Assembly (NCBI RefSeq): GCF_026153515.1
Contig: NZ_CP110644.1
Location: 1,579,501 to 1,643,500, forward strand
Length of the DNA: 64,000 nucleotides
Source of the DNA: Pseudomonas sp. KU26590
GTDB lineage: Bacteria; Pseudomonadota; Gammaproteobacteria; Pseudomonadales; Pseudomonadaceae
Direction of reading: 5' to 3'
Both the position numbers and the translations under genes were made by a program. Below the pieces are notes generated by a model that did no database searches, was not told the DNA's origin, and was given only the letters and a program-made list of their open reading frames with translations. The number at the start of each line of letters is the position of its first letter. Positions within the stretch are counted from its first letter, which is position 1. Shown here one piece after another: positions 43,552 to 52,270 of the stretch.

Positions 43552-45987
43552 CTACTTCACCAACGTCAACTCACCATCGCGATACAGCACCTCACACCCT
43601 AACCACGCCACATCTACTTGAGGCAGTATCGCTGAAGGTTTGCGCAACTCGCGCAACAACGTCGAGCCGTGGGACAAGCGCCCGCCCATCCGCGCAATCA
43701 CCGCCCGCGCCGCTTGGTAGTGTGCATGTCGCCCCGGATCGAGGGTGTCTTCGAGTAAAATGTCGTCGCCCAGAACCCCTTGCACCTGCCCCGGATAAAT
43801 CATGAAACCGGTGGCTTGTTCGGTGCCTTCGCGACCGTCCTGCCAGAAGCTGCCGTCGCGGCTACGAATGTCTGGATGAGGCGCAAACCAATGCGCTCGA
43901 TCCGCCATCGGCATGGCGTGGTGCAGGCGAAAAAAGATCCGCATCAGGTTGTCGCGATACCATTCGCGCACTTGCAGGTAGTAACCACGCAGGCCCGGCA
44001 AGCCGGTCGAATGGGCTAAGCGGATAAACCCCGGCCATTGGGGGAAGGCCTGTAATGGCAGATCCGTTGGGGCCGGGCGCGGCGTGGCCGGATCGGTTTC
44101 CCAGGGCAGTCGATGCGGGCTGTTTTCAAGATCGTCATAAGCCGTCGGCGGCCGGCCCAGCAGGTCGCCGCCGCTGCTGGCCAGTGAGGTGGCGATGCAC
44201 AAGTTGCCTTGCACCACGAACACATAAAACCAGGTGAACCAGTCGGCCAGTTGTTGGCCGTCAGCGCCTTGGGCGATCAGCTCGGACAGTTCTTCGTCGA
44301 AACGGCGCAAGCGCTTTTCTAATGTCAGCAAATGCCCGCGCGCGATACGCTGCATACGCAGGAACAACGGCAACGAGCGCAGCATTCGCAGCGGTCGCCA
44401 AGGCAGATGCGGGGTCGCGCCGCCGACTTCACCGGCGTAGCTGCTGGCAGAGATCCCCCAGTCGGCCAATCGGGCGAGAAACAGATCATTGTTGATGTAC
44501 GACGCGCCGCCAAACACAGCGGTGAACGGCTCGTTATCCTGCAACACCCGCGAATCCCAACGCGCCATGATCGCCGGAATACTCGCCGCCGCACGTCGCT
44601 GGGCGTACTCCACGAAAACGCTCGGTTGTGGTGGCAGGATTTCGGCGATGTTGGCGGCCGTCAGGTGACGACGCCAACCGTAGTCGCTGATCGGCCGGTA
44701 TTGCAACAGCCACAGCTTCGTACCGTCCCAGGCCCATTCAACGTCGCCAGGCACGTAGTGAAAGACCCGCAAAACGTCTTGTAGAAAGCGCCACAACAGG
44801 TCAGCGGTCAAGCCGAGTGAAGGCTTGAAGGTGTCGCTGCTCCAGGAGGCGCCGAGGCGGGAAATGATTGCGCGCTCGGGACTCACCTGACCATCGGCCA
44901 GTGACTCAAGATGCCCTTCCACCCATTCCAGTTCCACCGACAGGTGACGCACGAAAGCGATGCCGGACAGCTGCGGTGTGATGAAACGCTGCACCACCAC
45001 TTCTTCAACACCCGCGGCGCTCAATTCGGTAATACGAGCCGGCACGTTCGAAGTCGATTCGCGCAGGAACGTAGTGCTCAAACCCGCATTCGCCGCATCG
45101 GCCTGATCCTCGCCGTAACTGGAGGAACGCACCGCCCACGTGGCGCCCGGTTGGCTGGCGAGGAACGCCGGCAAGCGTGAATCATCGCAGTCATTGAGTG
45201 ACAGCGCTGGCGGCACCGCTTGCCCGGCCAACTCGGCCAGACGCAACCGACCACCCTTGGTGTGAGCGACGAATCCGCACTCACCCGACTCCAGCCACTC
45301 AGCGAACTCGGCCGGCGAGTCGATCCATGGGTAATGCCCCCAACCGGTTTTCAGGCTGATAGTCAGATCAGCGCGAGCCAGAATCGCCGACCAAGCGGCA
45401 GCCTGCTCGATGCCCAGCACATTGTCCTGATCGCCCCAGACCAACTCGACCGGATCGGTGATCCACTCCAGCAATGGCAACGCGGTGTCCGCCCGCACCA
45501 GGTCCCAGTGCGGCACAAATGCGCGGCAGCGTGCATAGCCGGCGCCCATGCGCTGGTACTGCGCGGGCGTCCAGGTCTGGTTGGAAAACTTGTGCGCAAA
45601 CAGCACGGACTTGTTCGACAGTAGCCAGTGAATGGTTTTGCGAATGGGCAGCGGCGACATCAATGCCGGCAGCCGTCGTTGCCACAAAAACGCCCCCACC
45701 GGCGCCAACAAAACACTGCGGCAAAAGTGCCCCGGCTGACGTTGTAGCGCATGCAACACCAGCAACGCATTCACCCCGACCGCCATGATCGCGCTGCCTT
45801 TGACGGTCGCCGTCACCAGGGCCTGAGCGTAGGCGGCAAGGTCTTCGCACGGGGCTTGAGGATTATTGCCGAAGCCTGGTAGTTCCAGTGGTACCACCTG
45901 ATAGCGCTCAAAGTGCGGCAACGCGTCATCCCACCAATCGGCGGCACCACCGTTGCCGGCCAGCAGGTACATCAGGGGCTTGCTCAT
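43552..45987 (-). CDS. Fusion: alpha/beta-hydrolase fold + PEP-synthase/RPH-like ATP-binding domain + phospho-His domain
   Basis: The 811-residue protein has three parts. Residues 1-240 have an alpha/beta-hydrolase fold, with the acid in LVWGDQDNVLG and the His in TGWGHYPWIDSP, but the nucleophile elbow reads AVGVNALLV, with Asn73 where Ser is expected. Residues about 270-460 are a PPDK_N/PEP-synthase ATP-binding domain: WAVRSSSYGED, EVVVQRFI, SGIAFVRH and DVEWAWDGTKLWLLQYRPIS. The C-terminus has the swivelling phosphohistidine motif GGRLSHGSTLLRELRKPSAI with the His retained. The order ATP-binding, linker (NIAEILPP), His domain matches rifampin phosphotransferase. It probably phosphorylates a small molecule; the dead hydrolase may bind it. 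It follows the epimerase gene by 9 bp, so it is cotranscribed. Confidence 0.8.
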   Translation of the reverse strand: MSKPLMYLLAGNGGAADWWDDALPHFERYQVVPLELPGFGNNPQAPCEDLAAYAQALVTATVKGSAIMAVGVNALLVLHALQRQPGHFCRSVLLAPVGAFLWQRRLPALMSPLPIRKTIHWLLSNKSVLFAHKFSNQTWTPAQYQRMGAGYARCRAFVPHWDLVRADTALPLLEWITDPVELVWGDQDNVLGIEQAAAWSAILARADLTISLKTGWGHYPWIDSPAEFAEWLESGECGFVAHTKGGRLRLAELAGQAVPPALSLNDCDDSRLPAFLASQPGATWAVRSSSYGEDQADAANAGLSTTFLRESTSNVPARITELSAAGVEEVVVQRFITPQLSGIAFVRHLSVELEWVEGHLESLADGQVSPERAIISRLGASWSSDTFKPSLGLTADLLWRFLQDVLRVFHYVPGDVEWAWDGTKLWLLQYRPISDYGWRRHLTAANIAEILPPQPSVFVEYAQRRAAASIPAIMARWDSRVLQDNEPFTAVFGGASYINNDLFLARLADWGISASSYAGEVGGATPHLPWRPLRMLRSLPLFLRMQRIARGHLLTLEKRLRRFDEELSELIAQGADGQQLADWFTWFYVFVVQGNLCIATSLASSGGDLLGRPPTAYDDLENSPHRLPWETDPATPRPAPTDLPLQAFPQWPGFIRLAHSTGLPGLRGYYLQVREWYRDNLMRIFFRLHHAMPMADRAHWFAPHPDIRSRDGSFWQDGREGTEQATGFMIYPGQVQGVLGDDILLEDTLDPGRHAHYQAARAVIARMGGRLSHGSTLLRELRKPSAILPQVDVAWLGCEVLYRDGELTLVK

Positions 45988-45996
45988 GGGTTGTCC

Positions 45997-47439
45997 TCAG
46001 GCTAGATCGCGCAGGGCAGCGTCGAGGGTCGGGTAACGGAACGTGTAACCCGCCTCGGTCAGACGGCTGGGCACTACGCGCTGACCGTCGAAGAACAACT
46101 GCGCCATTTCGCCGGCCAGTGCGCGTACCGGCGTGGCCGGAATGTGGAACCACACCGGGCGCTTCAAGACTTTACCGACACGCTCGGCGAACACCGCCTG
46201 ACTGACCGCGTCCGGCGCCACCAGGTTGTAGATGCCGCTCAGGTTGTCGTCGGCGAATGCGCGGGCGATCACTTGAATCACATCATCGCGGTGCACCCAA
46301 CTCATGATCTGTTGGCCATCGCCCATCCGCCCGCCAAACCCCAGGCGGAACGGAATCAGCAACGGCAACAACGCGCCGCCGGGGCCGAACACCACCCCCA
46401 GACGCAGCACCACCTGACGCACGCCGAATTCGATGGCCGGTTGCGCGGCGGCTTCCCATTTTGCGCACAACTCAGCCATGAATCCGTCACCCTTGCTGGC
46501 GCGTTCATCAAGACTTTCGCTAGCATCGCGCACGCCGTAAAAACCAATGGCCGAGGCCTGAACCCAAAGCGCCGGTTTACGCCGGACGTTCTTCAGCCAG
46601 CTGATCAATGTTTCAGTGGTGTTGACCCGACTGGCGATCAGTTGCGCCTGGCGCTTGGCACTCCAGCGTGGCCCCGCCACCGGCGCACCGGCCAAATTGA
46701 TCACCACGTCGAAGGTTTCGTTGTAGCCCAGTTTGCTCAGCGAACGCAGGCACCGGGCGCGGCCATCAAACAGGTACGCCGCTTTCAGCGGATCGCGAGC
46801 CAGCACGCTGACGGTGTGACCGGCGTCGAGCAATTGATTGACCAGCACTTCACCGATAAACCCGGTGCCACCGGTCACCAGCACGCGCTTATAAGCGCCG
46901 CCCGCGAACGGGTTCGACGGCTTGCCTTCGCTCTGCATGCGCAGCGCCGCCAATCCATCGCGAATGCCCGAGGCCGTCACGCCGACAGCGAACAACGTCA
47001 GCAACCAGCCGCGCCAGCCGAAATCGATCGCGCTCAGGCCCGTCGGCAGACTCGCCCACTGCGCCAGTTGCACCCCGTACAAAGCAAAAAACGCCCCGCC
47101 ATTCACCGCCAACACGGTGTGCATGATCCGCTCGATGGCCGGCAGTTTGCGGCTGCGATCCTCGACCACGAAATCCCACAGAGTCAGGCCGATCTCCAGT
47201 GCGAACAGCAACGCAATCACAATCGCCCACGTGCCCTGAAACGCCAGATGCGCCATGCCCAGAAACAGAATCCCGTAGAAACACGACCGCAGCGCGTGGA
47301 TCGACAACTCCAGCCGAGCGCTGTGCCGATAAGGCAACGCGACAGTGAGTTCGTGGTGATAGAGGGTATCCAGCGCCCCGAGAATGGCTTGGGCAATAAG
47401 CAGCGCGACCGCCCAATCCAGGAGAGAAAAATCAGACAT
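45997..47439 (-). CDS. TIGR01777-type NAD(P)-dependent epimerase with N-terminal membrane domain
   Basis: The 480-residue protein has about 160 N-terminal residues with four or five TM helices (LLDWAVALLIAQAILGALDT, CFYGILFLGMAHLAFQ, WAIVIALLFALEIGLTLWDF) and then a TIGR01777/YfcH-type short-chain dehydrogenase. The Rossmann motif is VLVTGGTGFIGEVLVNQLL; SAIGFYGVRDASE carries the tyrosine region, and the domain ends with the DUF1731-like tail. Usual YfcH proteins are about 300 aa and soluble. The ATG at 47439 overlaps the stop of the upstream gene by 8 bp and the frame upstream of it overlaps that gene, so this start is favoured. Confidence 0.82.
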   Translation of the reverse strand: MSDFSLLDWAVALLIAQAILGALDTLYHHELTVALPYRHSARLELSIHALRSCFYGILFLGMAHLAFQGTWAIVIALLFALEIGLTLWDFVVEDRSRKLPAIERIMHTVLAVNGGAFFALYGVQLAQWASLPTGLSAIDFGWRGWLLTLFAVGVTASGIRDGLAALRMQSEGKPSNPFAGGAYKRVLVTGGTGFIGEVLVNQLLDAGHTVSVLARDPLKAAYLFDGRARCLRSLSKLGYNETFDVVINLAGAPVAGPRWSAKRQAQLIASRVNTTETLISWLKNVRRKPALWVQASAIGFYGVRDASESLDERASKGDGFMAELCAKWEAAAQPAIEFGVRQVVLRLGVVFGPGGALLPLLIPFRLGFGGRMGDGQQIMSWVHRDDVIQVIARAFADDNLSGIYNLVAPDAVSQAVFAERVGKVLKRPVWFHIPATPVRALAGEMAQLFFDGQRVVPSRLTEAGYTFRYPTLDAALRDLA

Positions 47440-47920
47440 GGTTGGCGTCACTCGGCGTGTTGTTTGAAGGGGCGGTGCGGCGGTCATGGCGATAGAGCCA
47501 GAACAGCGGCGGCAGCAGGGTGAGCAGCGCGAGGCTGTCGAACCACAGGTGTGACCAGACACGAGCCTGGGCGGAGACCCACATGTCTTGCGGCGCCCAC
47601 AGCACGATGCCGGCGATTAACCAGCCCCAGGCCATGGGACTTCTCAGTCGATGGCCGATGCGCACGAGGGCGAGCATGTAGAGGGAGTAGCTTTGCAGCG
47701 TGGCGCCGAATAAGGCGACCCACCAGACTTGTTGGGCGCGGGCGGCGATGGGTACGGCGTCGGTTGCCCAGAAAGCTTGTTCGATGGTTTGTAGGAAACC
47801 GTCGAGTAATCCCGAATGGCCGGCCCAGGTCAGCGCGAGGCTGACTAGTAGATGCACTAGGGCCGCGGCGTACAACCAAAGCACTAGTGCAGAGCGAAGG
47901 GCGTTTGATGGGGCTGGCAT
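47432..47920 (-). CDS. Small membrane protein of the three-gene module
   Basis: The 162-residue protein has four predicted TM helices (LVLWLYAAALVHLLVSLALT, VWWVALFGATLQSYSLYMLA, AWGWLIAGIVLWAPQDMW, SLALLTLLPPLFWLYR). The ATG at 47920 follows AGGAAA; the frame to 47974 has no site. No family recognised with confidence; the pattern recalls DoxX-like/cell-division-inhibitor-associated membrane proteins. It is the first gene of the operon whose next members are the epimerase and the fusion protein, and may form one membrane complex with the epimerase. Confidence 0.65.
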   Translation of the reverse strand: MPAPSNALRSALVLWLYAAALVHLLVSLALTWAGHSGLLDGFLQTIEQAFWATDAVPIAARAQQVWWVALFGATLQSYSLYMLALVRIGHRLRSPMAWGWLIAGIVLWAPQDMWVSAQARVWSHLWFDSLALLTLLPPLFWLYRHDRRTAPSNNTPSDANHV

Positions 47921-48148
47921 ACCGTTTCCTAAGTGTAAGGGCTTGCGATCGAAAACAGCCGTGCTCGCAATCAACGCGATTTTCGACTCAGATTAACTGC
48001 GACTGACGCTACCCGTGATCTCACATTAATCGGGTCGGTTCCAGCTGGGGGCGAAATGGCACCCTATACGGTCAGCTCGCAGCAGAAGGACACAAGGACT
48101 GCATGATCGGCTATTGGTTGCTGGAGTACCGCTGTGATGCGATGTTCA
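47921..48148. other. Promoter region of the three-gene module
   Basis: About 230 bp, no gene seen. It should contain the promoter for the minus-strand operon. Beyond it begins IS-derived sequence. Confidence 0.4.
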
Positions 48149-48218
48149 TTCTCAAGTAATGTGGGTTCACTCTCACCTATTGTGAGCCGGAGCGGCTCGA
48201 TATTCTCAGCTAATGTGG
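48149..48218. repeat. Three short direct repeats, possible IS end
   Basis: TTCTCAAGTAATGTGG (48149), CTCTCACCTATTGTGA (48170) and TTCTCAGCTAATGTGG (48203) share the form YTCTCANSTAWTGTGR. Multiple end repeats like this are typical of IS21-family termini; no istA/istB sequence remains. Confidence 0.4.
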
Positions 48219-48270
48219 TCCCGAATCGAGCGATGTAATTGGGTCGAGCCGCCGATGTTATCGAACCGCT

Positions 48271-48504
48271 ACACCTATCGACAATAATCCAGTCGAAAAC
48301 CAGATCAGGCCGTGGGCACTTGGACGCTCGAACTGGCTGTTTGCCGGGTCGCTTCGCAGCGGCATGCGAGCGGCGGCGATCATGAGTCTGATCCAGCCGG
48401 CACGCATGAATGGGCATGATCCGTACGCTTATCTCAAATACGTGCTGACGCGGCTGCCGACGCAGCGAGCGAGTGAGATCGACCAACTGCTGCCGCATCA
48501 GTAG
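48271..48504 (+). pseudogene. IS66-family transposase, C-terminal remnant
   Basis: The plus-strand frame reads TPIDNNPVENQIRPWALGRS, then NWLFAGSLRSGMRAAAIMSL and LKYVLTRLPTQRASEIDQLL, ending PHQ-stop. This is the conserved C-terminus of IS66 TnpC transposases, including the last catalytic-core segment DNNPVEN (Glu of DDE). The N-terminal three quarters and tnpA/tnpB are missing. About 30 bp further a GCGGACGCTTAC sequence (48535-48546) looks like the IS66 inverted-repeat end. It abuts the broken end of the truncated phospholipase copy, so this IS probably caused the break. Confidence 0.85.
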
Positions 48505-48556
48505 GTATCTGCCTGAGTCATGCAAGGTGACTTCGGCGGACGCTTACTGAAGATCT

Positions 48557-49755
48557 TTATTTTGATCCCAGCTTTCTCTGCCCGGCCCGGTCGTTCGGTC
48601 CATCTGGCCGAGGTCTGACCGGGGCTTCACTTTTCATCTCCTTGATCAGCGGCAGCTTGGCGATGGCCGGAATGGTTTCTGCCCGACCCAGGCTGGCGAG
48701 CATTTCCTGGGTCTTGGCCGTGCCCATGCCGACCCCGTCCTTGGTGTCATTGGTGACGACAAAAAGATAAAGGGGCTCCTTGCGGCATGCTTTGAAGTAT
48801 TTCCCTGCCAGTGTCTTTAGGTGATCGGCCAGCGGCGGCCAGCGGAAGTACTGGTTCTCGATATAGATGAACTGGGTGACGTTGTTGGCAGCCACCATGT
48901 AACCGCTCTGGATGTCTCGAACGGGTTTTTCATGGTCGCCCACGTCATCCTTGTGCTTGCGGTTGGTTTTGTGCTGGCCCACCTGAGCCTGGGTGCGCAA
49001 CACTTGCATCATCAACCGCGTGCCGTTCTGGAACTGGAGACGATTGGAGGTCGGATCGCAATCGCGGCAGGCGAGCAGGTCCTCGCCGGTTTCCTTGCGC
49101 CAGGCGATGGCGAAGTTCTGGTGCACATCGTGGAGGATCGGCCCGGACACCATGCATGAGATGTCCTGGCGTGGCGTAGAGCCGCGCGAGCCTAGATAGG
49201 GCGCAGGCTTGGTACCTTCTTCACGGTTCAGTGCCGAGTGTTGATCGGTGTCCCAATATTCGTCCAGCGAATTGTGACCCATGACAAAGCCGACCGAGCT
49301 GGGTAGTTCATAGTCGACCAGTACACTTTTCTGGTGGTGCGAGGCGCTGGCGCTCAGGACGAGTTGCATGCCCACGCTGATATTGGGATCGAGCGCTTCA
49401 TACTTCACCCAGTGCTTAATCTCTAACCTTTCATTGGCGCTGAAGCCACGACTCACGAACACGGGGGATTTACCATTGACTCGCTCAGCCGCCTTGCCAT
49501 CGGATACCGCGTATTCAGAGAACCATTCGCGGTCGTACTTGAACTGATCCTTGGTCGAGCTTTGCATGGCTCGAGAATTCAGTCGAAGCGAGCCCTTGCC
49601 CGGCAGGTTGCCTTCGCCTGCCATGCCTGCGGAGTTGAAGGGCATTTCCCAGCCCAGTATGCGCACCTTCACACCGTTGGCAGCCTTGATCCTGAGCAGT
49701 TCGCCAATGCAGGGGTGGGATCCGTCGCGGATGAAATACATGGAAGGCTGAAAGC
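48557..49755 (-). pseudogene. Truncated copy of the phospholipase D effector gene
   Basis: About 1.19 kb almost identical to the inner part of the intact effector gene at 53387-55258 (roughly from GFQPSMYF to DRAGQRKL). It keeps the first HKD motif (HQKSVLVD) but lacks the N-terminus, the second HKD motif and the C-terminus. The frame is open (about 400 codons) but starts in unrelated sequence and ends in IS-derived sequence (KLGSK-stop). It is best seen as a duplication remnant that could act as a recombination donor. Confidence 0.88.
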
Positions 49756-49779
49756 CCAAGCAGATAAGTGACCGATTTT

Positions 49780-49848
49780 CCAAGTCACTGTTGTTGCAGC
49801 AAGCAGTGCTTGCTGGAAATGAATCAAAGTCTGCATAACGTTATCCAT
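49780..49848 (-). pseudogene. Remnant of a fourth Sel1 gene start
   Basis: On the minus strand ATGGATAACGTTATG then CAGACTTTGATT closely matches the first codons of the Sel1 gene at 50979 (ATGGATAACGCTATG then CGCACCCTGATC). After about ten codons similarity ends. It stands in front of the truncated phospholipase copy, as if an older effector/immunity unit was deleted between the two. Confidence 0.45.
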
Positions 49849-49944
49849 GTGTTTGCATATCTGGCCGCCCTGCCTGAGCCAATGTCGGGTCCTTTTTCAA
49901 TGTCTGCTGCAACGACGATAGCAGGCATTGGTGGCGTATAGAAA

Positions 49945-50967
49945 TCAACTTTGTTCTAAAGGCAACCCTGTGACAGGATCCAAGTCTTTTTCCTTACTAA
50001 GTCGTTGCAGTAATGCATCGTCGGGCTTGTTGGGGACGGTTTTTGCTTCACGTTCTTTTTGCCATTGGAAGGTGCCATCCCATGAGGGAAGCTTGGCTGG
50101 TGGTAAAGGAGCAATAACATCTAAATCTGGAACTTTTGCTCCCAGTGCTTCATTTGTTTTTAGAAACTTATGAACGGCGTCATATCGCTTCGATCTTTCC
50201 TCGTCCGCTTCCAAGTTCATATAAAACAAGCTATCTGGTGAAGAGGTTTCTTTGAATGCCTCACTTAGCATCTTTGATGAAACTGTATTTCCCGATCTCG
50301 TAGCCTGCTGATAAGCGTCAACAGCATCTTTATATTTTTTCCCTGTACGCAGATAAGCCGCTAGCTCTCTAGCTGATTGCGCATGGCCTTGATAGGCAGC
50401 ACAGCGCAGCATTTCCTCCATGACGCCTGCTCCACCTTTGATACGTCCTAGTAACGTAGCGACGTAGTACTGAGCGTCAGGGCTACCTAAGTCAGCTGCT
50501 TTTCGAAAATATGCATTTGATTTTTCTTGATCTTGCTCAACGCCATAGCCAGATTCAAGGTAATGGCCCATATCGTAGTAAGCACTTGGAACACCCAGGG
50601 TCATAAATTTTTCTACCAGTGCTATGACCTCTTTTTGCCCACTGGGAGAGCTTGCCAGGCCTTGTGTAATCAGCATTTGTAAGTTGGTTGCAGCTTTGTA
50701 GTGCTCATGAGCAGCTGCAATTCGATAGTAGCGAGCTGCTTCACTGAAATCACCCGGGCTTTCTCTTTTTTGAAGAAATAAGCCGTATTTGTAGAGCGCA
50801 TCTGCGTCTTGGCTAACCGAGGGGGGCATGTCAGCTTCGTGATGACATTCAAATGTGACGTTGTTCTGTAAAGCACGCTCCCCGGAGATTACGGAAGACA
50901 ATTCGATTTTGTCGGCCATTGCTATGGCAGGCAGAGTGGCCAGCAATAAATAGATCAGGGTGCGCAT
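49945..50967 (-). CDS. Sel1-repeat periplasmic protein, candidate effector immunity (third in row)
   Basis: The 340-residue protein has a Sec signal peptide (MRTLIYLLLATLPAIAMA) and Sel1-like/TPR repeats: ALYKYGLFLQ, AARYYRIAAAHEHYKAATNL, SAYYDMGHYLESGYGV and SNAYFRKAADLGSPDAQYYV. It is a more distant paralogue of the two lipoproteins at 51139 and 52332; the C-terminal block APLPPAKLPSWDGTFQWQKE is shared. In P. aeruginosa the PldB effector is encoded beside three such Sel1 proteins (PA5086-5088), at least some of which neutralise it in the periplasm. The region is AT-richer than the rest of the window. The start at 50967 gives the signal peptide; 50979 is possible. Confidence 0.82.
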   Translation of the reverse strand: MRTLIYLLLATLPAIAMADKIELSSVISGERALQNNVTFECHHEADMPPSVSQDADALYKYGLFLQKRESPGDFSEAARYYRIAAAHEHYKAATNLQMLITQGLASSPSGQKEVIALVEKFMTLGVPSAYYDMGHYLESGYGVEQDQEKSNAYFRKAADLGSPDAQYYVATLLGRIKGGAGVMEEMLRCAAYQGHAQSARELAAYLRTGKKYKDAVDAYQQATRSGNTVSSKMLSEAFKETSSPDSLFYMNLEADEERSKRYDAVHKFLKTNEALGAKVPDLDVIAPLPPAKLPSWDGTFQWQKEREAKTVPNKPDDALLQRLSKEKDLDPVTGLPLEQS

Positions 50968-51078
50968 AGCGTTATCCATATTAGTGGTGTTAGGCGATGC
51001 ACCCGCTGTGCAAACTTCTTGTTCTGAAAGAGCGAACGCATAATCTGGGTTCCATGCCGAGAAGAGGGGGCAAACGGA

Positions 51079-51112
51079 TTTGCATGCACTGATCACTGCT
51101 GGCACATGCAAA
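51079..51112. repeat. Hairpin repeat between Sel1 genes, copy 1
   Basis: TTTGCATG (51079-51086) pairs with CATGCAAA (51105-51112). The same hairpin is at 52271-52304 with about 70% identical loop, showing that the gene plus its flank was duplicated. Confidence 0.6.
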
Positions 51113-51138
51113 ACCTTGTCTGCCACTTGAAGCTGTCA

Positions 51139-52194
51139 TCAGTCTTCCTTGCTGTATACCGGAGAGCCTGGCAAGGGCTTGCCTGTTTTAGGGTCAAGCA
51201 TGATGGCCTTGGCCAATTGCTCGATCAGCGCTTCGGAAGGCTTGGGCGGCGGGATGTTGGCTTCACGCTCTTCAACCCATTTTAGCTTGCCATCCCAGGC
51301 TGGGAGCTTGGCTGGCGGCAAGGGGACGATTTCGTTGATTTCGGGGACGCTTGGGTTGGCGTAGGACCAGTTGCCTAGTAATTTGCTGATTCTTTTGTAA
51401 CGTTCAGCACGTTCTTGGTCTTTCTGCTGTTCAAGATAGTACATGCGATTGTCTGGCCTGGGATCACTAAAACTTTTACTCAAAGAAGCCGCTGAAAATT
51501 CGTCACCCGCTGCAACGCCCAACTGGAGAGCCTCAAGAGCAGCTCGATAGCTCTTACTTAATTTTTGATCTACACCTAAAGCTCTAGCTGCTTCTCCGTT
51601 GCCCTGCTCAGCCGCGCAGCTACGCATTTTGCGAGCAATCTCAAGAGCAGTATTGGCGGCCTCAAGCTTGTCAGCTACATAGCTTTGTGCTTGCGCACTT
51701 CCCTTATCCGCTGCTTTACGAAAGTAACGCAGGGACATATCTTCATCCTGCTGCAGCCCAGCCGCGCCCTTTTGAAGATAGATGGCGATCATGTAATACC
51801 CCCAAGCCACATGCGCATCTATCAGCTGTTGGCTAAGTCGTAATCTTTCCCCTCCAGTGAGCTTGAACTGGCCGCGCATTGCACCGTTCTGCAGGTTGAC
51901 GTTGGCCTTGTAGTGATTGTTTTCAGCTGCAATGCGATACAGCCTTCCGATCTCGACGTCGACCGCTTCATCCTGCTGAATCTGATTGTTTTTCTGCAGC
52001 CAGCGGGCGTACTGGAACAGTACGTCCGTTTCCGCCGAAGGGGCCGGTATTTTCTCGTGTGCGCAGGTAAATGCCAGCTTGGCGTTGACTTCGCTCAACT
52101 GACTCAGGGGCGCGTCCTTCGTCCGTGAGGTAAGGTCATTGCCGGAGCTGCAGGCGGCCAACAGCAGGCTTGAAAGCAACAAAGTCAGGCGCAT
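51139..52194 (-). CDS. Sel1-repeat lipoprotein, candidate effector immunity (second in row)
   Basis: The 351-residue lipoprotein has lipobox LLAACSSG (Cys15) and Sel1-like repeats (LYRIAAENNHYKANVNL, GYYMIAIYLQKGAAGL, SLRYFRKAADKGSAQAQSYV). It is nearly identical to the product at 52332 in residues 1-165 and the last 65 residues, but differs strongly between about 170 and 285. This pattern fits immunity paralogues diverging at the toxin contact surface. It lies in line with the effector gene on the same strand. Periplasm-facing outer-membrane anchoring is expected. Confidence 0.83.
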   Translation of the reverse strand: MRLTLLLSSLLLAACSSGNDLTSRTKDAPLSQLSEVNAKLAFTCAHEKIPAPSAETDVLFQYARWLQKNNQIQQDEAVDVEIGRLYRIAAENNHYKANVNLQNGAMRGQFKLTGGERLRLSQQLIDAHVAWGYYMIAIYLQKGAAGLQQDEDMSLRYFRKAADKGSAQAQSYVADKLEAANTALEIARKMRSCAAEQGNGEAARALGVDQKLSKSYRAALEALQLGVAAGDEFSAASLSKSFSDPRPDNRMYYLEQQKDQERAERYKRISKLLGNWSYANPSVPEINEIVPLPPAKLPAWDGKLKWVEEREANIPPPKPSEALIEQLAKAIMLDPKTGKPLPGSPVYSKED

Positions 52195-52270
52195 CAGTCA
52201 TGGTCCGTCATAGTAGCGTCGCGATAATAAGGTTCAACGAGAGCGTGTCGGGTTTGAGTTTGGGCAGAGA

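Noticed and set aside
43552..45987. Fusion protein as phosphoenolpyruvate synthase or pyruvate phosphate dikinase
   Set aside because: It lacks the C-terminal PEP-binding TIM barrel, so a rifampin-phosphotransferase-like role is more plausible than PEP synthesis.
46144..47523. Plus-strand open frame of 459 codons opposite the epimerase gene
   Set aside because: Shadow of the coupled minus-strand operon; no motif.
48064..48525. Minus-strand open frame of 153 codons
   Set aside because: It lies opposite the IS66 transposase remnant, which is the real coding signal here.
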